A stretch of 64,000 nucleotides of DNA, taken from the NCBI GenBank assembly GCA_006384855.1, contig VCJN01002289.1:1-64000 (forward strand), read 5' to 3'. This document shows positions 54,919 through 64,000 of this stretch, one piece after another (position 1 is the stretch's first letter; the number at the start of each line of letters is the position of its first letter). Under the pieces are notes generated by a model. The model ran no database searches. It saw nothing but the letters and a program-made list of their open reading frames with translations, and had not been told where the DNA came from. A program made the position numbers and the translations under genes. The DNA comes from Tetraselmis striata. Lineage: Eukaryota > Chlorophyta > Chlorodendrophyceae > Chlorodendrales > Chlorodendraceae.

Positions 54919-56395
54919 GCAATGTTGTCGGTGGGCAAGGGGATTTTTGTTAACGCAGAGGCATGCTGATCAAGCATGGCGGGAAGCGCGGTCCCGCCCA
55001 TGTCGCCTACTCGCCCAGTGAGTGGGATCAGGTGAGAGCTTGGTTGCGTGCTATGACGAGACTTGCTTTGCTGACGATTAACAACTTTACGGCATACATT
55101 CGAATGCCTCGTCTACGTGTATTCGTGCGCTGATCGACCGACCGTGCCGCCCGCCCGCCCCGCCCACCCCGCCCACCCGGCTGCTGATGTTTGGCTTGCC
55201 CAACCGGTCAGCCGGTGGGCGCGCGGCCTCACCAAGTCGCCGGGCCAGCTCGCCCATCCCCGCGCAAGCGCGCAAACTATGCCCCCCTACTATCGGACTT
55301 TTCTAAAAAAAGCATGACCATGCGTGTTCGACATGGTATTCGCACCGGGCTAACGCAATGTGACCGCAAAGGGTTTGTGGGAAGCCGCGCCCCCACCCCC
55401 CACATCTAACTTGCGTGTAGCCCTGTGCGAGCACACGTGTTTCGACAGTGTGTCGATTTCCTAAAATACGGCAAACAGAAAGTGGTTGCTCTCGGCCATG
55501 CTGTCGCGGCCGCTGATGAGGCACTACGCGCGCGCTGCCATGCGCGCGCCGCAATCTAGGTCGGCTTTCAAAGATTCCGTGAAATGCCGACACATAATGT
55601 ATGTGTGGCTACATCGACAAGAGCATGGCCGACTTGCTACTGGTGAGCCGCCCCCCCCCCCCCCCCCCCCCCCCCTACGCCGCCCCCTTTGCATACTCAG
55701 TCACATTATATGGGCCAGAGGGGCCATAGTTTTTTGTCGTGGCGCCAACTTGCGGCACTGCGAATGAGAAACATGGAGTGTGGATAATTTCCTGCCCCGC
55801 TCGACAGATGAGCGATGGACCTGACACCGAGTGGGTGGCTGTCCGAAAGAACACGCATAGCATTAGGTACTTCTCACGACCCGCTTCAACATGTAAGCCC
55901 TAGCGTGTTGCTGTGAGACTTGAATTTGCCCGAAAGTGTATTTGTCTTTCCATATTATTCGTGTAGGAGGGGGGCGGCGGGCTGAGCAGGGCTTTTGGTC
56001 ATTTTGTGTGTTTGCCGCCCATAGTTTTGTTTTGTAGGCAATAACATTCACCCGGTGATTCTGCAAAGCGTTTGTGCATTGTGCAGTGTGGAATGGAGAT
56101 TCAGTTTCATTGGTTTGTTGACAAATCAATTTCATTCTATCTCAATCTGCACAAAATAACAATCGTGATTTCACGCACACATACATCAAATACCGGGTAG
56201 TTTATACAACACCTGAGAGCGCATCATAGCACGTTCGCGTGTTTTTTAGGCAAAATGACGAAGAGTAAATTAACCTATTTAGCACCGCGGATTTCTTTTT
56301 GCACAGTAGGGTTTGGTTATACCCTAGTTTCCGGGGCTACTATCAGTACTGAAGACTCACGGGCGGTGTAGCTTGGATTTGTAGACCTAGGGTGC
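54919..56395. other. Gene-free stretch
   Basis: CCCGCCCGCC/CCACCCCG-rich segment at 55145-55185 and a 25-base poly-C run at 55651-55675. The remaining frames lack coding features. The right half is AT-rich. Confidence 0.4.
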
Positions 56396-56644
56396 ATGGC
56401 GGCATTCATCAGCGTGCACACCAGCCGCGACGCATATCCAATGCTGGTTTTGGAGCATTTTGTACAAATGGGACAAAGTGGAGGCAAGTCAATATTACTT
56501 ATGATGATTAAAACCATCGCCTCGACACAAGACGTTGCTAATAGTTTACTTGTTGAGCATCCCCAACTCATCAAGCAAGTCCATCTCCGTGGCTGCGTTA
56601 AGCATGACGACTCCGCCGGGTTTGCGTTGCGCGTGGGTGGTTGA
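56396..56644 (+). CDS. Short hypothetical ORF
   Basis: 82 residues beginning MAAFISVHTSRDAYPMLVL. Composition resembles a soluble protein (QMGQSGGKSILLMMIKTIAS; HPQLIKQVHLRGCV), without low-complexity bias. No family was recognised and no flanking exons were found; it may be a chance frame or a relic of a mobile element. Confidence 0.25.
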   Translation: MAAFISVHTSRDAYPMLVLEHFVQMGQSGGKSILLMMIKTIASTQDVANSLLVEHPQLIKQVHLRGCVKHDDSAGFALRVGG

Positions 56645-56860
56645 CATGACGTGGACGCAATTGTTTCGTGGCTGGCTGATTTGCCACCCAGCCAGTTTGC
56701 GCGTATGTCTTTACGTGTTTACCGCTTTTACCGCTTTTACCGTACCACTTCTTTCTGACCATGGTGCCGTCCTCGTTGAACACCTCGCAACTTCCCGACG
56801 CGTCGTGGATGGCCTTTGCGTACGATAGAAGGACGGCTTCAGCAAGCTTCCAAGGAAGTG

Positions 56861-57094
56861 TCAGGCCCTTCTTCCACCTGTGTCAACTGGCTTCTTTCCT
56901 CCTTTCGTCTGCGCGTACAACCATAGGGGCATGAAAGGTTTGCCCTTGGCATCGGCATGGAAAGGCTCGTAAACGGCCACGGTCAACGTGTTTTCGGTAT
57001 ACTCTCGCGCGACTTCACAAGCCATGCTGTGACGAATTTCGACTCCATCCCAATCACTAATGGTTTCAGGCGGACACCTATATATCCCCCTCAT
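56861..57094 (-). CDS. Hypothetical ORF, possible exon
   Basis: 77 residues: MACEVAREYTENTLTVAVY, PFHADAKGKPFMPLWLYAQT. It has the look of coding sequence but no recognised domain. Further frames on the same strand at 56598-56783 (FNEDGTMVRKKWYGKSGK) and 57182-57898 may belong to the same gene or element. Confidence 0.3.
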   Translation of the reverse strand: MRGIYRCPPETISDWDGVEIRHSMACEVAREYTENTLTVAVYEPFHADAKGKPFMPLWLYAQTKGGKKPVDTGGRRA

Positions 57095-57181
57095 GCACCT
57101 AACAATGACTAAGACCGCGAGCTATGTCAGTCCCGAGCGAGACGCCATACCATTTTTGTCCCAGCAAGGACAAAATAACAA

Positions 57182-57898
57182 TCAACGTAGTACACCAAGT
57201 TGTTTTGTCCCGTAAAGGACAAAAATGACAAACAATGGGACTCGCATCGGAGATGTCGATGACAACGAGGTTCGTGCCCTTCGCATCTCTGGGCAATGTG
57301 TGGTCATGAAGCCTCTTCTTGGCGCCGGCGTGATGAACTTCCTGGAAGACGCCGTCATCTTGAAGCACTTGAACCCGAACCTCGGCTTCAACGCGAGCGG
57401 CTCGGCATTCTTGAGGTCGGCGTTGGTAGCCATCGTGTGACGTGCCTCAGCGGGCGCGGTCTGCTCGTGCTCGCGCAAGAAGTCGTCAACTTCCTCTTTC
57501 CGCTGCGGCCAGAACCCGGAGAAAGCTGCCGAGGGAGGAGTCTGCATCTCATCCAAGTCGTCAAGCATGTTCTCCCTGCTCTCGCGCTCGACTGGGGACA
57601 AGTGCCACTGGACCGTCAGGTCCGTGATGTATGACCTGACCTTCTTGAAGTCATCCAAGTACCTCCGGACCTTCAGCGCGTCGGGCTCCTTCTTGTCGCA
57701 GGGAGCGTACAAAAGGGCCCGGCCCGCACGAATCTCGGGCGTCCTAGTTGGCGCGCTCTTCAAGTTAGGTCTGCACGGGTTCGGAAAGCGGTGTGGCAGT
57801 GTGGCCGGTCGATCCATAGTCCCGCCGCCACCGGCCGCATGCTCTTGCCATGCCGTCACCACGAGCCACCCGCGGCCAGCCCGTCCGCCGCAAAGCAT
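57182..57898 (-). CDS. Hypothetical protein
   Basis: 238 residues from an ATG at 57898. The middle is charged and helical (VRRYLDDFKKVRSYITDL, RESRENMLDDLDEMQ, FWPQRKEEVDDFLREHEQ); the C-terminal part is basic. There is no recognised family, signal peptide or membrane segment. The plus-strand frames opposite look like shadows. It could be a domesticated or decayed mobile-element protein. Confidence 0.4.
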   Translation of the reverse strand: MLCGGRAGRGWLVVTAWQEHAAGGGGTMDRPATLPHRFPNPCRPNLKSAPTRTPEIRAGRALLYAPCDKKEPDALKVRRYLDDFKKVRSYITDLTVQWHLSPVERESRENMLDDLDEMQTPPSAAFSGFWPQRKEEVDDFLREHEQTAPAEARHTMATNADLKNAEPLALKPRFGFKCFKMTASSRKFITPAPRRGFMTTHCPEMRRARTSLSSTSPMRVPLFVIFVLYGTKQLGVLR

Positions 57899-58645
57899 GC
57901 AGACACGGCCAATTCCGTGCCCTTAGGAGAGGACATGGAGGAGGGAGACGAGGTGTTGTAGGGCGTACAAGCGCCGCGCGACGTGGACGTTGGTAGCGCA
58001 AATCCGGCGCGACAACACCTCACATGCGGCGCGCACGGCTGTCCCGCCCGCCACCTCACACCCCACAACCAACACCGCCGCTCTTATTATGGCCACTAAC
58101 CACACCAACCCAACCCACATTATCTGCTACCATTACTCGTAGTCCCTCTAGACGCGACACCGCCCGAGCCGGTGAACAAGATGACACCGAGCCCCTCCTT
58201 CCACTTCGCACGTAGCTGCGCAAAGTGCGACGAAAAGCCACCGCTGCTTCGATTTCAGGAGCTTTGTGCAACCCTGACGAACATCCAGTCGTAGGAGCAG
58301 AGGGAGCGTCTCAACACGAGCTACTATTGTCGTCGTACGTTGACAATTGACGATATTAACTACGACGGCGACTAGCCGAGTGCTGTACGAGGCGGGGGCG
58401 GGGAAAAACGAGGCGGCGCAGGCCGTGAAACTCGTGCTGTGCTCAGCTCTCCAGCAGCGTTGCTTTTATTCGCAGCAATAAGATCGCTCCGCCTGTCGCG
58501 CCATTCTTAACAAGCGACTACTCAACGCTGCCGCTGTTCGCGTCACAGGCAGTCGCAACGACAGGCGAGTATAACGCGCCAATCTCGAATTAGCAACCAG
58601 ACTGCAGCGCTGCTCGACGGGAACCCGACGACGACGGTGGCGACG
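57899..58645. other. Upstream region of the ankyrin gene
   Basis: Mixed DNA with TTGTCGTCGTACG/TTGACAATTGACGATATT-type sequence at 58325-58355. No promoter motif can be singled out and no gene was seen. Confidence 0.35.
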
Positions 58646-60514
58646 ATGCTGTCGTTCTCACAGCTGCCGGACCAGGCGCTGGAGGAAATCGCGCTCCGAT
58701 TGTCGCCCCGGTCTCGGCGCACAGCTGCGAGCGCGTGCAAGGGCCTGCGGCGTGGAACGTGCCTGGTGAGCAGCGCACGCGCCCATGCTACGAGTTCTCT
58801 GGGATGCTCGTGGGGGCGGGAGACGTGCGCCTGCGCGGCCGCGCTCGGCGACCTGGAGACTCTGCGACGGGTGCGCTCCCTCGGCTGCCAGCTGGAGTGC
58901 TGTACCTGGCGCGCGGCCGCCGGCAACGGCCACCTCCACGTCCTGCAGTGGCTGAAGGACACGGGCTGCCCAGGACTGGACCACTCGGCATGCACAGCTG
59001 CGGCTCGAGGCGGCCACCTCGCTGCGCTTCAGTGGCTCGTCGAAGTCTGCCGGTGCGAGATGTCGTACCCGGTTTGCTCGGCGGCCGCTGCCGGCGGCCA
59101 CTTGACCCTGCTGGAGTGGGCGCTTCGCCACGGCTGTCCTTGCGACCGCAGGGCTGCTGTGATAAACACTATCGTCGACGAAGATTCGTCCATGAGCGTC
59201 ACATGCACGATGCGCGCGCTGTTGATGTGGGCGGTAGGCGACGAGGGCATTTCGCTGGCGGGCAGCGCCTGCAGCGAGCTAGTTGCGTGCGGAGAGCAGG
59301 ACCTGCTGCGGAGCCTGCTGGACAGGAGCCTGCTTGTCAGGTCTGACTCCGGCATCGTCTCCGACAGCGCGGTCATTCATGCTGCCGAGCATGGTCATGT
59401 GGAGGTGTTGACCATCATCAGAGAGGCCGGCCGATCCTGCTCCCGGATACACACTCTGAGGCTCAGGTGGCAATTTGCTCAAGCTGCAGGGAATCGTGGG
59501 CAGATCCGAGTACTGGAGTGGCTACGCAATGAGGAAGGATTTGACATTAAAACCATGTTACCTTCGGGCAAGATTGCCCACGCAGCAGCGGAGCGTGGGG
59601 ATTTCCATGTCCTGCAATGGCTCACAACGAACAACTTGCTCCTGTTCCGCGAGGCTACATGGAGTCAAGCACTTGGATATCAACCTGCGCTTTACTCCAC
59701 AACTGCAGCCGCTAGGAGTAAACGGCTTGATGTTCTGGCTTGGGTGCACTCCAACGGCTGCCCACTGGGTCGTTCGACCTACATTGCTGCCGCTGGCTCA
59801 GGAAGCCCCCTGGTCATGGACTGGGTGGTACAACATTTGCAAGAGGAGACCAGAGATTCAGCGACTTGGGAGGCTGCATCTGAAGCTGCAGCTGGAGGCC
59901 ACCTGGATCTCCTTCGGTTGGTGCTCGACCTTCATGATAGTGTCCCGGCGCATTTGCAGGCTGAGCCCACAGAGGACTGGATGAGCAAGCTGTACACCAG
60001 CGCTGCAAAGCACGGCCATGTGGCTGTGCTGGAGTGGCTGAGCGAAGAATTTGGCGTGACCTTTGACGACTGGTCCGACAAGGGCAGTGAGCTCTGCTGC
60101 TCAGCCGCAGCAAGCGGCCACGTGGCTGTGCTTCAATGGGCCAGCCAGCACGGCTGCGCTGCCTGTTTGGAGGAGGACGTCTGCAAGGCAGCCGCGTTGC
60201 ATGGTCGTAACAACGCACTACAATGGCTGGTGGACGCAGAGCAGCACGGCGGGAAGCGTGCTGCTCTGACTAGCCGGGTGAGCTTGGCGGCGACTCAGGG
60301 TGGCCACCTGGAGGTGCTGCAGCTGCTGCGAAGGCATGGGTGCGAGTGGACTGACGCGACACCGTATAAAGCCGCCAAGCAGGGAAACCTGGAACTCCTG
60401 CAGTGTGTAGTGTCTGAGGGCTGCGAGTGGCGGCCACTCGAGGCAAAGGCGGCGGCATTGTCGGAGGGCTGGGCTGATGTTGTGGGTTGGATCAATAAGT
60501 ACCTTCATGTGTAA
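58646..60514 (+). CDS. F-box-like ankyrin-repeat protein
   Basis: A single uninterrupted frame of 622 residues from the ATG at 58646; a GTG three codons upstream is less likely. The N-terminus MLSFSQLPDQALEEIALRLS fits an F-box, the part that binds Skp1 in SCF ubiquitin ligases. About 15 repeats of the long algal/protist ankyrin type follow, with the signature AAAxGHLxVLQWLxxxGCP: GNGHLHVLQWLKDTGCP, ARGGHLAALQWLVEV, AAGGHLTLLEWALRHGCP, AERGDFHVLQWL, GSGSPLVMDWV, AASGHVAVLQWASQHGC, TQGGHLEVLQLLRRHGC, KQGNLELLQCVV. No catalytic domain is present. It is predicted to be a protein-binding adaptor, possibly for ubiquitination. Lack of introns contrasts with its neighbours, and these families are often expanded in algal genomes. 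Confidence 0.88.
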   Translation: MLSFSQLPDQALEEIALRLSPRSRRTAASACKGLRRGTCLVSSARAHATSSLGCSWGRETCACAAALGDLETLRRVRSLGCQLECCTWRAAAGNGHLHVLQWLKDTGCPGLDHSACTAAARGGHLAALQWLVEVCRCEMSYPVCSAAAAGGHLTLLEWALRHGCPCDRRAAVINTIVDEDSSMSVTCTMRALLMWAVGDEGISLAGSACSELVACGEQDLLRSLLDRSLLVRSDSGIVSDSAVIHAAEHGHVEVLTIIREAGRSCSRIHTLRLRWQFAQAAGNRGQIRVLEWLRNEEGFDIKTMLPSGKIAHAAAERGDFHVLQWLTTNNLLLFREATWSQALGYQPALYSTTAAARSKRLDVLAWVHSNGCPLGRSTYIAAAGSGSPLVMDWVVQHLQEETRDSATWEAASEAAAGGHLDLLRLVLDLHDSVPAHLQAEPTEDWMSKLYTSAAKHGHVAVLEWLSEEFGVTFDDWSDKGSELCCSAAASGHVAVLQWASQHGCAACLEEDVCKAAALHGRNNALQWLVDAEQHGGKRAALTSRVSLAATQGGHLEVLQLLRRHGCEWTDATPYKAAKQGNLELLQCVVSEGCEWRPLEAKAAALSEGWADVVGWINKYLHV

Positions 60515-62005
60515 GTGACATGAGCATGCAGTGCCTGATATTCCTCAGTGATCCGCGGCAGTATACCATCGCTATTGTTCAGATTGCATGCGCACGTTGA
60601 TGTTGTACTGCTCGCAGATGCTGCTTAGAGGCGTCGTATTTTGGGGCTTCCAGAGGCGTTCGACATAACGGCAAGTTTGGTGATGGCGCAGCCACAAGCC
60701 ACACAGGTTTTTATATGCTGATGCTACGCAGGGAGGCAAGGAATCAGTCAAACAATTGACTACAGGATTAGTAATTTATGAATTTTAAAAGTACTAGTAG
60801 GTGGGGGGCAGCCGATGCTACTGCTGGCTTTTTGCCATACTGACACCAGCATGCTGACCGGGACTGACACGGCAGCCCCACCAGTTAGCTCAGCGTGTGG
60901 TCATTCCTGACAGCTCTGAGCTCTCTCGCCCACCCGCCCTTAGTGGGTGCAGCATCAGCATTTCCAACCACTGCTGCTGTTCAAGCAGCAGGCAAGACCT
61001 TTCCCTATGTATGTCGGTAGTTGGTTGTATCCCAGGTTTGCAACACTATGTCTCGTGCTGACGTAGTACTTCCAGCCTTCCACGTAGACCCTAAGTTGCG
61101 ACAAACTGGGAATGAATCCTGCCCGCCCAACCTCATCGTACAACTCCCTTGCTTGCTTTCGCCTTTGCATTTGTACCTCGGTCCCCTGTCTGCTTGCGAT
61201 TTTAACAAGTCATGCATGCGTTGATGGGGCAAGTACCAAGCACCGTCGTCCGTGAGTGTTTTCAGTAGATTTGCGCTTGCTGGGACAGCAACACAAGAAA
61301 CCCTGGTCACCTAGTGTGTGGCCTGTTATAACATACCTACATGAAAACACTACACGGGCCCTGCACGGACGCCGTCTTTTGGAATCCCCCTTAATTGTAG
61401 TAAAATCTTCATGTGTAGGTTTCCCTAGCAACGTGCCTAGATCGCCCAGACTCAGCAATATTTATGACAATGACATTACATACAACAGTTCGCAATACTT
61501 TCACAAACGCAACAACTTTGGCGAATACACGTACCGCTATGTTCGATCAATATTTCACAGGCTTTTTGCAAATTGGGGTACTTTTGGGGTGGCAATTTGC
61601 AAAATTGGGGTACTTTTCCATAATGCATGTATGACCGGGATTTTCCGTCCTTGCGCGAAATATCTGCATTCGGCAACTAAACACGAGGATGTCCGACCAT
61701 ATCCAAGATCTGGGTCACATTCTGCACAATGTGATAAACAACCGCAAATGGTTCAAATTCGCAGTTCAAATTCATATCGTACATCACACTACGTGACTAC
61801 TACTACGGGTCCACTCCTCAAGCGATGCTGTCTCTGGCTGTAGTCCGCAGCCGGCGCCATCGCGCCGGCGTATGTGGCTGCTTGGTCTCAGCGCGGTTTT
61901 AGCCTTTCCGCACGTCTGCGTGTCGTGACCGCGTGGCACAGTTCTCGTTCGCCAGTCAAACCTGCGATCTAGCATATTCTAGCAAGTAGCGAGGGGGTGT
62001 CGAGC
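60515..62005. other. Intergenic with fragments
   Basis: A direct repeat of TTTGCAAATTGGGGTACTTT/ATTTGCAAAATTGGGGTACT lies at 61565-61618. Minus-strand frames at 60955-61310 (KQARELYDEVGRAGF, SQLRVYVEGWKYY) look protein-like and may be a relic of a transposase, but no domain was identified. Confidence 0.35.
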
Positions 62006-63720
62006 ATGTGGGACCTCGACGACGAGGGGTTCAACCCCACTCAAACGCAGCGAGTATACGCAGCGCCAGGAAGCCCACGCCGGGACGATTGCCAACAGCG
62101 GCACCAAGCCCATGCCGTCGCACACGGTCAAAGTGCGGAGGGCGACGACGACCAGGAGAACATACCCAAGATCTTTCGCACAGACACTACCTTCGATAGC
62201 CCACAAGGCGCGGATGCAGCCCTGATGGAATATCAACAATCCGTTGGCAAGCAAATGAAACAAGTGCGAGCGGTGAAGGGCAGCAAGCTGGTGAAGTGGC
62301 GATGCGCGACTGCGCTTAAAGTCGCCGACAAGAAGCAAGTAGTGCTGGACGGACCGGGAGTGTGCCCTGAATACGTAAATCGCTACAAGCGCGAGAAGCC
62401 CGGGTCGACCACATGGCGCGTGTCATCCAGTTCATGGGCACATATGAACTGTGTTGGGCACACTACTGCCACGGCCGCCCAGATCGCCAGCCTCGTCACT
62501 ACCAGAAATGCGCTAGGGGCTTCCAAGAAACAAGGCCAAGCGCTCCCTATGCAACAACTTATTGGGTCCAACAATCACCTGGCTGTAAGCACTCACAAGA
62601 TCTACCGCGCCCGTAAGCAGCCCACACAGCAGGATACCCGTTAATTTGTGGTAAGCTTTAAGAAGCTGCCTGCCTGGGTGGAGGAGTACATGCGACTCGA
62701 CCCTGGATCATTGGCCAAGCTGATACCTTACAAAGATAAGGACGGTAATGAGCGGTTCCACTCAGTATTTTTGTGCCACACTACCCCAGTGGCAGTCGCT
62801 ACACACTGTTGCGTCAAGATCGCCGGGTTGGACGGCGCGTCATCTAAGCACGGCAACATGAGCCACCAGGTGCTGGTTGTGGAGGGGCGTAATGGTGCGC
62901 ATGAGAATGTGCTGCTGGCTACAGCCTTGGTGCCGATCGAAATGAAGATAACTACGTGTGGCTGCTGGAGTGCTGTGTTGCCGGGGGGGGGGGGGGGGGG
63001 GGGGGTTAGAGCCATTCCTTATGTCGCCTGACCTGGTGACGTTCACTGACCATGACAAAAGGTCTTGTTCCAGCCACGCGCAAGATGCTCCCTCAGGCCT
63101 ACCAGATGCATGACACCAGGCACATCATCGGTAACATGGCAACCAACAAGGACATCCCAGGCACACAATTCGGTGGCCCCAAGCACAGCCTTGTGTGGGC
63201 TGCCCAGGGCAAGCTCACTCGCTCAGGCCATGACGCAGCTTGCAGCCAAGCACCCCAAAGCTGCTGAGTACCTGCGCAAGATCTCACCCGCCGTGTGGAC
63301 TGCATATGCAGCCCTTGAGAACGGCAAGGCAACCCATGGCTGGCGGACCTCTCCAACTTTGTCGGGTCAGAGAATTCACGCATAGCAGAAATCCGCGCGC
63401 TGTCCCCACTGGCCTTCTGCGATGCAGTGACAATGTTTTGGCAGGATGAGGTTCGCCAGGGGCTTAATCAGGCCCCGCGTGGGAGGAGGGGCGCATCCTG
63501 ACCCAACCAGAGGAAAAGAGGTCCTCGGACATTGCAGCTAGTGTACCTGAGTACCGTGTCTATCCGTTTGGGGGTGGCAGCAAGGAGGCGTATGTGCAGG
63601 GCACAACGTCTGCGCACAACAAGCGCAGGCTGGTGAATTTGGACGACGTGACGTGTTCATGCGGACATCCAATTACATTCAAGGGACTATGTGTTAACAT
63701 GGCGGCAGCTGCCAAAGAGG
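62006..63720 (+). pseudogene. Mutator-like (MULE) transposase relic
   Basis: The first open stretch (62006-62644) holds KLVKWRCATALKVADKK and TTWRVSSSSWAHMNCVGH, a MULE-type DNA-binding region. A TAA at 62642-62644 interrupts the frame, which continues with KKLPAWVEEYMRLDPGSL, RFHSVFLCH, LDGASSKHGNMSHQVLVVEG and ENVLLATALVPIE, the catalytic core's first part. A 23-base poly-G run (62983-63005) breaks the frame again before SPDLVTFTDHDKGLVPATRK (second Asp) and QAYQMHDTRHIIGNM. Near 63640-63710 a SWIM-like zinc finger (VTCSCGHPITFKGLC) closes the protein. At least three breaks show it is inactive. Terminal inverted repeats were not identified. Confidence 0.8.
62983..63005. repeat. Poly-G run inside the MULE relic
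   Basis: 23 uninterrupted G residues between two blocks of the transposase catalytic core, at a point where related proteins have no glycine run. It therefore arose or expanded after the coding sequence was in place. Confidence 0.95.
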
Positions 63721-64000
63721 TGCAGAGCTCACCTTTCTCCTTTCCTGCAGTCGCCTCTGCCGCTTAGGTTGTTGCTGTTGCTGCACCCTACTGCAAGCGT
63801 ATCCTTGTTGCTGCCGTATCGCCCTTACTGCGACATAAACATGATAGCAATTGGGTGCTGCTTATTTGCCATTGCTAATTGCGTTTGGCCACTGCAACAG
63901 CGCAAGCCAGCGACCCTAACTTTGGGCTATACGGACGCACTCAGGCGGGGTTACTTACGACGGCGGAGAAAGCAGTGCTGGTTCAACACCATGTTCGACG
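63721..64000. other. Right edge, no gene seen
   Basis: TTGCTGTTGCTG-type repeats (63770-63785) and otherwise plain sequence. It may hold the 3' end of the MULE. Confidence 0.35.

Noticed and set aside
57225-57634. Plus-strand frames within 57.2-57.6 kb
   Set aside because: They lie opposite a longer minus-strand frame with better amino-acid composition; one strand at most is coding and the minus strand is preferred.

Overview
The window looks like nuclear DNA of a photosynthetic eukaryote, most likely a green alga (Chlorophyta). The genes have many short GC-rich exons. Their introns mostly begin GTGCG or GTGAG and end CAG. Candidate TGTAA polyadenylation signals lie after several genes. Encoded proteins include a plastid-type GGPP synthase, a plant/algal plastid Rossmann protein of the At2g34460 type, and a Ctr copper transporter. 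Lineage is inferred; no rRNA or organelle marker is present.

Layout. 0.2-0.4 kb: tRNA-derived SINE. 1.2-10.0 kb (-): a 13-exon ER protein disulfide isomerase of the PDIA6/P5 class whose introns hold SINE and repeat copies. 10.8-12.3 kb (+): arylamine N-acetyltransferase, head to head with it. 12.8-14.7 kb (-): multi-exon coiled-coil protein. 15.0-19.9 kb: a tyrosine-recombinase (DIRS/PAT-type) retrotransposon with split direct repeats. 20.3-22.0 kb (+): macrodomain protein. 23.3-24.3 kb (-): proline iminopeptidase-like hydrolase. 25.5-29.0 kb (+): an apparent fusion of a secreted 2OG-Fe(II) dioxygenase-like domain to a Ctr copper transporter. 29.8-31.8 kb: tandem array of a ~250-340 bp repeat whose monomers are scattered over the first 36 kb. 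34.4-37.2 kb (-): NmrA-like Rossmann protein. 38.9-41.0 kb (+): GGPP synthase, nine exons. 45.1-45.4 kb (-): small one-pass membrane protein. 50-55 kb: decayed Ty3/Gypsy element without an integrase core. 58.6-60.5 kb (+): F-box/ankyrin protein. 62.0-63.7 kb (+): decayed Mutator-like transposase.

The host genes do not form a pathway. GGPP synthase and the Rossmann protein are plastid-type neighbours; the PDI, the 2OG-Ctr protein and possibly the macrodomain protein enter the secretory or membrane system. What unites the region is its repeat ecology: over 30 homopolymeric G/C runs of roughly 14-30 bases, many close to splice sites; a hairpin-bearing repeat both tandem and dispersed; three SINE copies; and at least four retroelement or transposon remnants. 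Most splice junctions were checked for phase. Single-nucleotide frame breaks remain in two otherwise intact genes and may be real or assembly errors beside homopolymers.
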